NCBI GenBank assembly: GCA_025667525.1
Contig: JANFOE010000057.1
Coordinates: 310,001-374,000, forward strand
DNA length: 64,000 bases
DNA from: Glebionis coronaria
Taxonomy: Eukaryota > Streptophyta > Magnoliopsida > Asterales > Asteraceae
Direction of reading: 5' to 3'
The first letter of the stretch is position 1. Every line of letters starts with the position of its first letter. The position numbers and the translations under genes are program-made. This document shows, in pieces, positions 1 to 9,265 of the stretch. The notes beneath the pieces are model-generated. The model searched no databases and was not told where the DNA came from. It saw only the letters and a program-made list of their open reading frames with translations.

Positions 1-29
1 ACAGTCCCAACATCATTAAGACCTCATCC

Positions 30-1925
30 ATGCCCGATGATTCTATTTTGGGAGGTCGAATTCCCATTCTAGCTGAGGGCAGATTGGAACCTATGACAAT
101 AATTGAATTGACGGCGGCTGTCATTAGCTTGCAAAAGCAAAATGTCAGTCTTGTACAAACTGTCAACAAACAGGGACATGAACTCCAAGTTTTGAGGGAG
201 CGTGTGACTGTTTTGGAGAATCCAAGTAGCAGGAGTCTAATGGAGGAATCTTCCAAAGGGGAGGATACAGAGGATGAGGAGGATGAGCTGATTCACACAG
301 CTAGTGAGAAGAGTTCAGAGAAGAGTTCACAATTTAGTGAATCTTTGCAGGTTGCTGAAGCTCTCACCAACTTGAAGAAGCACCCAGTTGTTGATACATC
401 CAAGGTGACACCAAAGAACTTGGAAGGATCTTTCAAAGAAACATTGGGCGCTGATACAGGTTTGGACGCTGATAAAGGAAATCGTGGCACTGATAGGAGC
501 AACTTGAACGCTGACAAAGTTGCAGGTGGTGTTGATGTATTCCAGCCATCAACAATCATCAAAGATGTGTCTATACAGGTTTCTTCTTCTATTTTACCAA
601 TTATTGATCCAAAAGACAAAGGTAAAGGCAAATTGGTTGAAGAAGATGTTCCAAAGAAGGATGCAGCACAAATTGCTTTTGATGAACAGTTGGCTGCACA
701 ACTTGTGGAAAGAGATTTGAAGAGGAGTAGAAGATCACCATTTGTTGTTTCTGAAAGTGAGGAAGAAAGTGGTGATGATAAAGAAGGTGATAGCTCAGAT
801 TCAAGCATTCAAATTATTGAAGATCCAGAAAGGCTTGAATATGGGGATGAGCTAGCAAAGGAAAGGTTGAGTGAGTTGAAGAATCAGATTGATTGGGACC
901 TACCAGAAATCACCAGAATGTACCATGCTTGGGAAGACAAGGTGATGGACAACCCAGGTATGAGTTTATCAGATCAAATTTGGGGGTTAGAAGTTCTGCT
1001 TAGGGTACAAGCTGACATAAAGGTGATTATGAGGTTTAATGCACAAGAGGTCAAGACCTGGCTCAAAAGGGATAGAAGGCAGTTGTATTATAAGTTGCTT
1101 AGATGTCACCAGCCTAATTGGACATCAAAGAAGTTGCTGGCCTTATCTTTTGAGGAGCTAGAGTATAGGGCACATCCTATTTGGAGGAAGGTGCAAGAAC
1201 AGAATGTCTACCAGTTTCTTTCAGAAGAAAGAAAACAAGAGCTTGCAGAAGAGATGCAGATTCAAAAGGAAATAAGGATTGCTCAAAGACCAGTGAAGAA
1301 AGGAGATCCTTTCCAATTTCCTAAAGATATGGATGTGTATTTTCCAACTGAAGGTGTTATAAGGAAGCATCTCAAGCTTTCTCCATTGGAAGCTTCAGAT
1401 TTGGTAAATGTAGTACCTCTAGATGACAGAAATCCAATCATCAGTTTTGATGAAGATGAGTGTGGATTTTGGAAGGTTGGACGATTTGGAAAGGAGGTAC
1501 ATACTTTCACTTCAGTTATTTCTATATTTGCAAGCATAGACAGGGAAGACTTGGTGCATCTATGGAGGTTAATAGAGGCCAAGTATACAGCTGAAGCACT
1601 TACTTCAGCTAATGGAATAAGACTTTGGAACACATTTATGACTTTGTGTGGTCCAAAAGAAGCAGATCCTGCCATTTGGAAGGATCTTGAAGATAATCTC
1701 AGTAATCTTCATTGGAGGCTATATTCTACTTGTGGTGTATTTCATATGAGCTCTACAAAGTTTTCAGAGTATTTACTTGTGGATGCTGACTATTTCTTGT
1801 CCAAAGAAGTATTGGAGAAGATGCTAGAGACACCCTTGGAGATTGATTATACTAGTGACGTGGCCAAGGACTTGATCAGATATGTTTATCACCAACATAA
1901 GAAGTTTTTGCAAGATTCCTCCTAA
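30..1925 (+). CDS. ORF downstream of Copia pol (env-like position), function unknown
   Basis: An open frame of 631 codons ends in TAA about 60 bp before the LTR. The frame is also open upstream of this ATG to the window edge, so the start may be internal and the protein partial at its N-terminus. Residues about 20-65 look like a coiled coil (leucine and valine heptads), followed by acidic, serine-rich low-complexity sequence (EDTEDEEDE) and basic and acidic patches. The last 130 residues (DLVHLWRLIEAKY, then CGVFHMSSTKF) resemble a domain I recall from ORFs after pol in Asteraceae Copia elements. I see no transmembrane helix or signal peptide, so envelope function is not supported. It could be a structural or regulatory protein of the element. 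Short repeats near residues 140-165 (GLDADKG, NLNADKV) come from a DNA motif array that recurs in the LTR. Confidence 0.65.
   Translation: MPDDSILGGRIPILAEGRLEPMTIIELTAAVISLQKQNVSLVQTVNKQGHELQVLRERVTVLENPSSRSLMEESSKGEDTEDEEDELIHTASEKSSEKSSQFSESLQVAEALTNLKKHPVVDTSKVTPKNLEGSFKETLGADTGLDADKGNRGTDRSNLNADKVAGGVDVFQPSTIIKDVSIQVSSSILPIIDPKDKGKGKLVEEDVPKKDAAQIAFDEQLAAQLVERDLKRSRRSPFVVSESEEESGDDKEGDSSDSSIQIIEDPERLEYGDELAKERLSELKNQIDWDLPEITRMYHAWEDKVMDNPGMSLSDQIWGLEVLLRVQADIKVIMRFNAQEVKTWLKRDRRQLYYKLLRCHQPNWTSKKLLALSFEELEYRAHPIWRKVQEQNVYQFLSEERKQELAEEMQIQKEIRIAQRPVKKGDPFQFPKDMDVYFPTEGVIRKHLKLSPLEASDLVNVVPLDDRNPIISFDEDECGFWKVGRFGKEVHTFTSVISIFASIDREDLVHLWRLIEAKYTAEALTSANGIRLWNTFMTLCGPKEADPAIWKDLEDNLSNLHWRLYSTCGVFHMSSTKFSEYLLVDADYFLSKEVLEKMLETPLEIDYTSDVAKDLIRYVYHQHKKFLQDSS
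449..516 (+). repeat. CGCTGATA-like array inside the ORF
   Basis: Four copies of CGCTGATA or one-base variants start at 449, 468, 488 and 509, spaced 19-21 bp. The same motif with similar spacing recurs in the LTR at 2019-2106. Confidence 0.75.
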
Positions 1926-2018
1926 GCCTTTAGTTTTTATTCAGAAACTTGATCATTGGAATAGATATCAAGTTTAGGGGAGGATTGTTGGGAATAAAAT
2001 ATGGGTTAGATCACTAAA

Positions 2019-2106
2019 CGCTGATAAGAAGAAAGTCAACGCTGATAGATTGACATTGGACGCTGATAGAAGTCAACGCTGACAGCCTTGAAGATTGACA
2101 CTGATG
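2019..2106 (+). repeat. CGCTGATA-like array in U3
   Basis: Copies start at 2019, 2040, 2061, 2078 (CGCTGACA) and 2099 (CACTGATG), spaced 21, 21, 17 and 21 bp. They lie upstream of the TATA box at 2232, where transcription-factor sites would be expected. Confidence 0.75.
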
Positions 2107-2231
2107 GAATATCTTTTGTTTATTTGTTTCTTTATTTATGTATGGTAAAGATAAGCACAACATTGTATTTTCTATTATTATCTTTACCTAGAATAGTTGA
2201 TTCGTAGCTTATTGTACAAGACTTCTTGTTC

Positions 2232-2240
2232 TATAAAAGA
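2232..2240 (+). promoter_or_regulatory. LTR TATA box
   Basis: TATAAAAGA lies at mid-LTR, about 245 bp from the LTR start, where a Copia U3/R promoter is expected. Confidence 0.5.
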
Positions 2241-2487
2241 AGGTCTTTTAGGTTAAAGTCATATATCAGTTTTCATAAGTATTCGCAAGTTAAACCTTTC
2301 ATTGTAATCAACAAGATTATTCTAATACAAGTGAAAGTTTGTTTAACATCATTGTGTTTTAGATCAAGTGTTAATTCCGCATAACACTTTGTTACTTTAT
2401 TCATAAGCAAAGGTTTCTCTACGTGTAGTACTTGATCTAATCTCGTATACACAAAGCTTAATCGATCTAAGTTTGGGATCAACAATA

Positions 2488-2827
2488 ACTCTTTGGCAAC
2501 TTTATGTTTGCTGACGAGTTTGTAGACATCTGGAGGAAGGGCTCGGAGAATGATGTTTGTAGCATACTTATCACATTTGTCTTGAATCTTCATATCTCCA
2601 GTCAATTCACCCGTTGTGCGAGGACGAGTAGTTGTACCTTCCGTCACTATACCATAATCTAATGGTCCATTGAGCACCGATGCCCAAATGAGATGTCCAT
2701 TCTCTTTGTTCAACATGTAAAGTTCCATTCGGGAAGTCCAATCCTCGTACATTGACTTCTCCAACATTGGTGGACGATTATCCGTACCCGAGAGGATGGA
2801 CTTATCCTTAAGAGATGCGTACTCCAT
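2488..2827 (-). pseudogene. Copia gag, 5' fragment
   Basis: The minus-strand frame starts at the ATG at 2827 and encodes the N-terminal part of a Copia Gag. Recognisable pieces are LKDKSILSGTDNRPPMLEK, YEDWTSRMELYM and KYATNIILRALPPDVYKLV, ending in KHKVAKEL, the conserved start of the UBN2-type Gag region. The frame then runs into the LTR of the SIRE-type element. Downstream residues up to 2273 are translated LTR and not Gag. The truncation therefore comes from insertion, not from a point mutation. Confidence 0.8.
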
Positions 2828-2989
2828 TTCGATAAGTGAAGATTTACAAACGTTGATCGATCAATGAGAGAAAGTAAATGTGTTTGTTGTGGTGAGTTGA
2901 AGTCGAGAAACAATGTTTAAATCCCCTAAAATATGTTCTCGATAAACCAAAAATCCAAGTCAAAATTACACACGGTTCAAAATTTTTTA

Positions 2990-3330
2990 TGGAATAATTT
3001 TTGATTTTCGGAATGTTGATCTGAATAGTGATCGGAATATCAGTCGGAAAGCCGTCGGAATAGACCCTATCGGAATAACCTTGATCGGAATGTCCCTAAT
3101 CGGAATAAACCCTAATCGGAATGTCCCTTTTCGGAATGTGCCAAATCGGAATGTCCCTTTTCGGAATGTGCCAAATCGGAATGTTCCTTTTCGGAATGTG
3201 CCAAATCGGAATGTACCTTATCGGAATGTACCAAATCGGAATACCTAAACCCTATTCCGAATAAACTGATCGGAATGTCCTATAAACCCTTTTCTGATGA
3301 CCTGATCGGAATAAATCCCACTTTTCTCGG
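2990..3330 (-). repeat. CGGAAT minisatellite in the Copia 5' leader
   Basis: About 18 copies of TCGGAAT(A/G) lie 8-25 bp apart between the primer binding site and gag. A higher-order unit of 36 bp pairs CCCTTTTCGGAATG with TGCCAAATCGGAATG and repeats at 3123-3235. The element's own sense strand reads ATTCCGA. Similar arrays occur at 17925-18155, 22460-23030 and 28385-28940. Confidence 0.85.
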
Positions 3331-3560
3331 ACAAAACTCAACCAATTCGTGATTTTAAGCCAAAAAATGATCAAAACACCCAAAAATTTTATGTTTTTAG
3401 TCAAAGTAACAATACCAAATCACTACCACAACTATGTAGATGATTTGTATCAAGAAAAAAACCATAAAAAACACAAAAAAAAATTTGGACGTGTGTTTAA
3501 ATGGATCAAAAGGCTACAAAGATCAAGAACACAAACACATAAACAATACAATCATCCCAT

Positions 3561-3574
3561 GGCTCTTGATACCA
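3561..3574 (-). other. Primer binding site (tRNA-iMet type)
   Basis: The minus strand reads TGGTATCAAGAGCC, against the usual plant Copia site TGGTATCAGAGCC, with one extra A. It sits 2 bp from the LTR edge at 3577. Confidence 0.7.
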
Positions 3575-3576
3575 TT

Positions 3577-3854
3577 TGTAGGATATGTAAATCTTGCTTA
3601 TGTTTTAGAGAGAGAAAGAGATAGAGAGATGGTGAGAACACACACACTTAGAGAGAGAAAGTGAAAGAAAAACACTTTTCAACTATGTGTAAAATGAAGA
3701 ACCACACTACCCTCTCCATCAAAGGAGAGAGTTTATATACCCAAGACCTTGTCATGGGCTTGGGCTTACATTTGGGCCGGCCTACACATGTTGTAGGCTA
3801 GGCTTTGGTTAGTTTGTTAAGTAAAGATAAGTAACTAAACTACGAGCTATTACA
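3577..3854 (-). repeat. 5' LTR of the minus-strand Copia element
   Basis: In plus orientation it runs from TGTAGGATATG to GCTATTACA, about 278 bp, similar in size to the LARD-1 LTR (282 bp). It contains GAGAGA-rich sequence and a TATA-like TTTATATA at 3732-3739 read on the minus strand. The outer edge is uncertain by some tens of bases. Confidence 0.5.
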
Positions 3855-3861
3855 TGGACTA

Positions 3862-3930
3862 TTGGGACCGACCCATAGGCGTCCCCTCGCCATGTATTTT
3901 GTTTTGGGACCGACCCATAGGCGTCCCCTC
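3862..3930 (+). repeat. 27-bp direct repeat pair
   Basis: The same 27-bp string, containing GACCGACCCATAGGCGTCCC, occurs at 3862-3888 and 3904-3930. The stretch from 3931 to 4560 has no recognisable gene and is rich in TTCATG and CATGTGTATT words. Confidence 0.8.
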
Positions 3931-4559
3931 ACACATTTAAAGGTTTTATAAACTACAACATGCATTCATGCACTGTTTTCATGCATAAAATTTTTCTCAT
4001 GATTTATTGGCATAAATTTTTTTTGTTATGTGTCCCCTCATAAGTTACTATGTTTTTATTTCAAGTATGTTTTCATACTGTCATGGTTAAACTCAGTTTC
4101 ATGCTGATTATGTTATAGACTCCTTCATGTTAAATCGTTTCATGTTTCTTCATGATAATTCCGTCTTCATGTTGATTACGTCTTACGCCTCTTTTGTTAT
4201 TATGCCTTCATGCAAGACATTGTTGGATTTCATTGAATCCTGCTTTCATGATAGTCATGGTTGGTTTTCATTGATCATGCTGTCAGGAAAATCATCGTTG
4301 AATTTTGTGTAACCACACTTTAACGTTTCTCGATATAACCAGAATGATGTCTATGCTAATACTGTCAGGTTATCATGATGGTTTTCCTAACCGTTTAACC
4401 GATATACTTTCCTTAAATCATGATAAATGATCGACCCCATACCAATCATTTCATGTGCATTCCACGTGTACTCCACGAACCATATTTCATGTGTATTACA
4501 CGTACCTTAATCCATGTGTATTTCACTTGCAATACTTCACGAGTATTCGCTAGTCGATT

Positions 4560-5067
4560 CTGAATCATCTCAGGCGTATTTTCAATTGCTGATATTCTAC
4601 AAGATTGCTTATGACACTCATAACTTGGAGATGTTACTAAAGGTTGATGTTGCTGACACTCGGAGGCGCTGCGAGATGCGGATGCTGTTCACAACCTGGA
4701 GATCCTACAAGACGAAGACAAAGGCGTCAGAGCAAAGCAATTGGACGAGAAGATGCTTCACCATCAGACGATTTTCATCAATCATTGTCCCTAATTCTTA
4801 GTTACATGTCACACGTCATTCAGCTGTCATTTCAGCCATATGGGTGCAAACCGGTACCATCCGGCCACTTAGCTGAATAGTTACATGAATCATGGTTATA
4901 AGAATGACCGTCATGGAACTGACAGACAGGACGATAGTAACCACTACTATAACAGAAACTATCCTAGAAATCGCAACCGAGGCTCCGGCCGCGGACGTGA
5001 TCAGACATACAAAGGATCAGTAGTCCAACCGATCCGCCAATTCTGGCATAATAACCTAATATTGTAG
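4560..5067 (+). pseudogene. Tekay-like gag remnant
   Basis: Translated fragments in different frames suggest the C-terminal part of a Gypsy Gag. The clearest is 4885-5067: asparagine- and arginine-rich sequence ending NRNRGSGRGRDQ, like the basic linker near the Gag zinc knuckle. No CCHC knuckle is preserved. The call rests on position upstream of the RT remnant as much as on sequence. Confidence 0.4.
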
Positions 5068-5069
5068 TT

Positions 5070-5225
5070 CTATTGTTTAACGTCTCGAGACACACGTCAA
5101 GACATCAGTCAAGACACATGTCTCACGTATACTTTCTGAAGACACATGTCAAGACACCAGTCAAGACATATGTCATGCTCATAGTTCCAAGACAAGAGTC
5201 AAGACACATGACTCACGTCCAACTA
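5070..5225 (+). repeat. GTCAAGACA direct repeats
   Basis: GTCAAGACA or close variants occur five times between 5096 and 5205, usually followed by CATGTC or CAGTC. This is local duplication in decayed sequence between gag and RT remnants. Confidence 0.6.
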
Positions 5226-5779
5226 TGGAACATTTCTAAGAAATTCAAGGTACCCTCCAAGGGTATATCCATTTTGTTGTGCCATGTATTAATCAGGCCA
5301 CAAGAATTTCAATACCATTACCGGCGCATCAGTGAGAACTGTCACGTTGCCGATGTCACTTTCATTTCTTTCACCATATTTAATATATTCATGACCATGA
5401 AGGACGCCTTTCGTATTCCTATGTATACGAAGGTTTTCCTTCAGCTTAATGATGAGATCCAAGCTGCTAACGCATTTCCTCGGACAGACACGAGATGAAT
5501 TTTATCCTAATTATGGACTATGAATAGCACACCATGCTACGATTCATAATTATGTACAGTAATGTTCAGGCTCCTGAATACATTCAGCTTGATTTTCCAT
5601 CAGGAAAATCTGTACAAATTATCTATGCTTATAAGCATGTGCGTTGTTAGTCATGGTCGCTAAAATTTTCTAGCTGTCAGTAAGACACGACTACTTAAGT
5701 CCTTTTACGCATAGCCAGTTGATTATTCCAAAATCTTCCCATACATTCCAGAAGAACCTTCAAGGAGAAGGACGGTACC

Positions 5780-6230
5780 ATGAGATTATGTGTCGACTAC
5801 CGTCGATTTAAACAAATCACCATTCATAACCGTTATTCTTCTCCACGTATTGACGACATGTCCAATCAACCGTATGGTGTTAAGCACTTTTCTAAGATCG
5901 AACTCATGATCATGTTGCCAACAGTGACGAGTGAAAGAGCAGGACATGTCCATGACTGCTATTCGTACACGACTCGGTCATGCTAGATTTATGATTTTGA
6001 ATTAGTCCCGTCAATGCTCCAGCAGTGTTATAAGAATGAGTTTCCATGAACTCATAAACAAATTCATCATTGTTTTCATTGAGGATAACCTGATTTCCCT
6101 CTAAGCCTAGAGAAGAACAGGAAGGCCATATCTGCACTATGTTGCAAATTCTATGACAAGCGAAATTTCACCCTGGAAATTTCCAATATCAATTCTGGTT
6201 GATTACAGTGACACGTTGAATCATATGGAT
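5780..6230 (+). pseudogene. Tekay-like reverse transcriptase remnant
   Basis: The frame from 5780 reads MRLCVDYRRFKQITIHNRY, then SPRIDDM and KHFSKIEL, matching the start of Gypsy RT (usually CVDYR.LN..T..NRYPLPRIDD, FSKIDL). Further on, other frames give LGHARFM and then NKFIIVFIEDNL near 6055-6095, the place of the catalytic YxDD box (usually VFIDDIL), here with the first aspartate changed to glutamate. Stops and frameshifts abolish the frame. Around 6125-6170 a piece like the KLYAKFSKCEFW motif is still visible. Clearly non-functional. Confidence 0.7.
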
Positions 6231-6499
6231 TCGCACGGTTAATCTTACCATGTCTCAGGCTAGGCGTAAAGGTGAGAACCCTACACTACGTTAGGTGTTC
6301 TGAGAAAATCCTAAGCTAAGAAAAGTCTAGTCTCGGAGACTCAGAGTTTCGCAAACTTTTATGTATCAAGTTTCTATGAAGCAGGATATAGTTACGTTCA
6401 TATCTAGGTACCTGACATACCAACAGGTTAAGGTAGGACACCAACAGACTGGGATGTTTTCATCATCTGAAATTGTGAATTGAAATAGGGCAAGATCTC

Positions 6500-6720
6500 C
6501 ATGGATTTTGGTTACCAGATTAACGCAAACTCAGAAGAAGCATGATGCTATCTGGGTTATTGCAAACAGTTTGATCAAGTCTGCAGAATCCTTACATCCG
6601 CAAGGATTTCAGAACCAACAGATTGATCGGACATGTTCCTGCCAAAGCTCATCCGATCACTTGGCAGTCCCTCAGTTCTCGGGCCAGACAAAGATTCGCA
6701 ATTGTGTTCCATATTTACTC
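6500..6720 (+). pseudogene. Tekay-like integrase remnant
   Basis: The frame near 6535-6580 encodes KKHDAIWVIANSLIKSAE, which matches the integrase core segment usually written HDAIWVIVDRLTKSAHF. The catalytic D, D and E residues cannot be traced with confidence. The following 500 bp carry no recognisable protein. Confidence 0.65.
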
Positions 6721-6949
6721 CGCGCCTTCATTTTAATTCTACGACTTGCTTTTATGCTCACGTTCATGACACCATTCACATTCATGATGGTATCTTGGCT
6801 TACGATTTAACGTTCATTTTTTTCTCATTCTCGGAAGTTTTGCAAGAACTTGAGAGACCAGACCCAAGTTTAGTATAACTCCTTATCCTCAGATAGATGT
6901 TTCTCGTCATATTCTATATCTCACCTTGTAGCGTTTGGCGTTACCGCCA

Positions 6950-7150
6950 TCATATTCTGTGTTCACGATATGTTTTACATGTCATGTTCATTCCACGTTC
7001 CTCATATCATGATCAAGATATGTTACACGTATCATGGATCACGATATGTTTACTCATACTACACTCACCAAATTTTCCACGTATTACGTTCAAAATTTTT
7101 CACGTATCACGTTCAAAATTTTTCACGTACTACGCTTCTTTATGTCTCGC
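6950..7150 (+). repeat. Local repeats of CACG-type words
   Basis: A 23-bp tandem pair containing TTCAAAATTTTTCACGTA lies at about 7086-7132. Words such as CACGATATGTTT and CACGTAT recur in the preceding 130 bp. No gene is visible here. Confidence 0.6.
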
Positions 7151-7249
7151 GCATCGTTTCTAATTATCAGTTAAGTTAGAGTGTTTTGCACGATAACGTT
7201 TTAGTTTCCCTTACAAGTTAATTCTTATTCCCTCGATCAAATTTAGGGG

Positions 7250-7420
7250 ATCTACCTTACGTTGATAACCAAGAACTTCTTCGTATTTCAAGTCAAGGTC
7301 AGGAGGACCAAGATTTATCATTCGGGTCAAGATCTTGTAAAGGAACCGTTCCAAGAGGGAGGCCACTTGGAAACGAACAAGTCCATCCGGACTTCTTATC
7401 CCTTTATCTCTTATCAATTA
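7250..7420 (+). pseudogene. Chromodomain remnant
   Basis: The plus-strand frame through 7262-7410 gives QVKVRRTKIYHSGQDLVKEP and then FQEGGHLETNKSIRTSYP. This aligns with the end of the chromovirus integrase C-terminus and chromodomain (pattern vkVLWrnHpveEATWE, then RYPHLF). The key aromatic positions are partly lost. Its place just before the polypurine tract supports a Tekay/Del-type element. Confidence 0.6.
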
Positions 7421-7591
7421 GATATGTCCTTTCAGTCATGTCACGTTCCATGTCCTCTCAAGACATGTCACGTTCCGCGTTCCTTCTGCCAGGTCACCTG
7501 CACGTTCATTTATCTTACATACCCTCTCTGTTTGATTCGGGTATGTTTCTCTTTCAGTTTATGTTATCTATAATTCGGGGATGAATTATTC

Positions 7592-7608
7592 TTTTAGGGG
7601 GGAAGAGT
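7592..7608 (+). other. Polypurine tract
   Basis: TTTTAGGGGGGAAGAGT lies directly before the LTR start TGTAAAACCCG. It primes plus-strand DNA synthesis. Confidence 0.75.
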
Positions 7609-8443
7609 TGTAAAACCCGCATGCTTTTACCATGAATAGTACCCTTAAGATCGTACGTACTAGATTAAAACTTTCCTTTTTATAGTATGTTTACGTTCAC
7701 GTATAAGAATTTAAGTATTATGTACGTGTTAGAACACGATAAGTATTTATTACGTATGAACACACGATAATTATTCAAATAATAATTATAATCCCGAACA
7801 TACGATCATGAAATCATGAACGTAATTTAATCACGAGATAATATTATTTACGTATATATATATTACGAACACGAATAAATATATTAAGTCACGGTTAATA
7901 ATTAATTAGAACATGTAAAACACGAACACGATGAAACACGAGAACACACTATAATATTTAGACTCGAGAAAAGTACGGGTTACCCCATGTGGGCCCCATA
8001 CTACGAAATTAGGAAGAAGAAATGGGCTTAGCCCATGCAAAATTAACTAACTAGGAAAAAGCGGTAAAACATGTTCATTATTTACAAAATATTCAAAATA
8101 AGAAAAACCCTAATTCTTCCTTCTTCCTCTCCTTTTGGCCGCCACCTTAAAACACCATAGAGGGGTGTTCGGGTTGATTTTGATCTTGGAAATCTTTCAA
8201 GGATTCGTGTGTGTTCATCCTTAAATGATCCACGTATTAGGTATAACTTTTAACCTTTTTCTTTTATGTTTTGATTTGTTGAATCACATTAAAATCATGA
8301 TGTTTCTAAAAACTAATTAAAAACAATTATTAAAACATGTCTATGATTATGGGGTAAATCAAAACAAGGGTTTTTAGGGGTGTTTGTGATAGCCGATGCC
8401 TAACCGAACCCCTAAGGGGTCTCGGCTTGGTTTATTATCCACC

Positions 8444-8465
8444 ACTGAGACCATATGGTCTCAGT
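8444..8465. repeat. Perfect 22-bp palindrome in the LTR
   Basis: The half-site ACTGAGACCAT is followed at once by its reverse complement ATGGTCTCAGT, with no spacer. CCCCTAAGGGG lies 35 bp upstream. Confidence 0.9.
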
Positions 8466-9064
8466 ATGGTGATGATTATGGTCACGGTAGCAGCAACAAG
8501 GGGTAACCCCGACCTTGGTTCGGGGTATGGTGTTGATTTCGGGTCCGGTTCATGGTTTCTAGTTACGAGTCCGGTTCATATATTATTTTAAAGTTTATGA
8601 TTTTAATAGTTATGTGTTAAAATTAAATTAATAAAACATGATATGATTAATTTAATTAACATGACTTAGGTTATAAATTTAACTACTAGATCATGAATTT
8701 TAACCTAAGTATTTATATTTTACTAGACTTTATAATTAATTAATTATTAAAAACCATGACTATAATTAATTAATTAACATGAGTTAGGTTATATTATTAG
8801 TAATTAATAATACATGTTTTAACCTAAGTATTTTACCTTATTTTAAAATCATGATATATTTAATTAAATACTTTTAACCTATAATTTATTTAATTTACAT
8901 GGAATAATTAATAAACTATACTTTATAACTACATGACTTAGAATAATAATCAGAAAACACTTAAACTTATATAATTAGCTTATTTAACCAGCTTATTTAA
9001 CCAGCTAATATCTAATTATGGAAACTTTCTATTATTAGAAACCTATTTAATTAAGGCAGCTAAT

Positions 9065-9265
9065 CTATTTATGGAAACTTTCTATTTTTAGAAACTTATC
9101 TATTTTAAGCAGTAATTCTATTTTTGGAAAGTTTCTATTTTTGGAAACTTTCTATTTTTGGAAACTTTCTATTTTTGGAAACTTTCTATTTTTGAAAACT
9201 TTCTATTTTTGGTAACTTTCTATTTTTGGAAACTTTTTATTTTAGGAAACCTGTTATTTTTAGAA
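9065..9265 (+). repeat. 17-bp tandem minisatellite in the LTR
   Basis: The unit GGAAACTTTCTATTTTT is repeated about eight times in register from 9125 to 9245, with degenerate flanking copies from 9000 on (GGAAACTTTCTATTATTAG). Confidence 0.85.

Larger units (their letters stand above)
1..2484 (+). mobile_element. SIRE-type Copia retrotransposon, 3' part
   Basis: This is the 3' end of a Copia retrotransposon whose gag and pol lie left of the window. It holds a long ORF of the kind found downstream of pol, a polypurine run (GTTTAGGGGAGGAT) just before 1986, and an LTR from 1986 to 2484. The right edge falls inside a minus-strand Copia gag frame, so this element inserted into that older Copia. 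The 5-bp target duplication cannot be checked because the left end is outside the window. Assignment to the Sirevirus/Maximus group rests on the extra ORF after pol and is inference. Confidence 0.7.
1986..2484 (+). repeat. 3' LTR of the SIRE-type Copia element
   Basis: It begins TGTTGGGAATAAAATATGG directly after a polypurine tract and ends TTTGGGATCAACA, where the sequence changes to another Copia gag. Its length is about 499 bp. No second copy lies in the window, so the right edge is judged from the terminal CA and the interrupted gag frame. Confidence 0.7.
2485..3854 (-). mobile_element. Copia retrotransposon, 5' part (minus strand)
   Basis: Read on the minus strand this gives an LTR (3854-3577), a tRNA-Met-type primer binding site (3574-3561), a leader with a CGGAAT array, and the first part of gag (2827-2488). 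The rest is lost to the left, where the SIRE-type LTR interrupts gag at 2484/2485. The right LTR edge (ATTACA at 3854) is inferred from terminal TG/CA and the resulting length, since no second LTR is present. Confidence 0.6.

Noticed and set aside
293..808. Minus-strand open frame of 171 codons
   Set aside because: It is the complement of the low-complexity acidic and serine-rich part of the plus-strand ORF; composition alone keeps it open.
1283..1675. Minus-strand open frame of 130 codons
   Set aside because: Shadow of the plus-strand ORF at 30-1925, with no motif of its own.
2710..2913. Minus-strand frame overlapping the Copia gag start
   Set aside because: It is an alternative frame of the gag fragment and shows no retroelement motif.
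3931..4560. Possible regulatory array of CATGTGTATT and CACGTG-like words
   Set aside because: The words are frequent but irregular, and the surrounding Gypsy remnant is generally rich in CATG and ACGT, so composition explains them.
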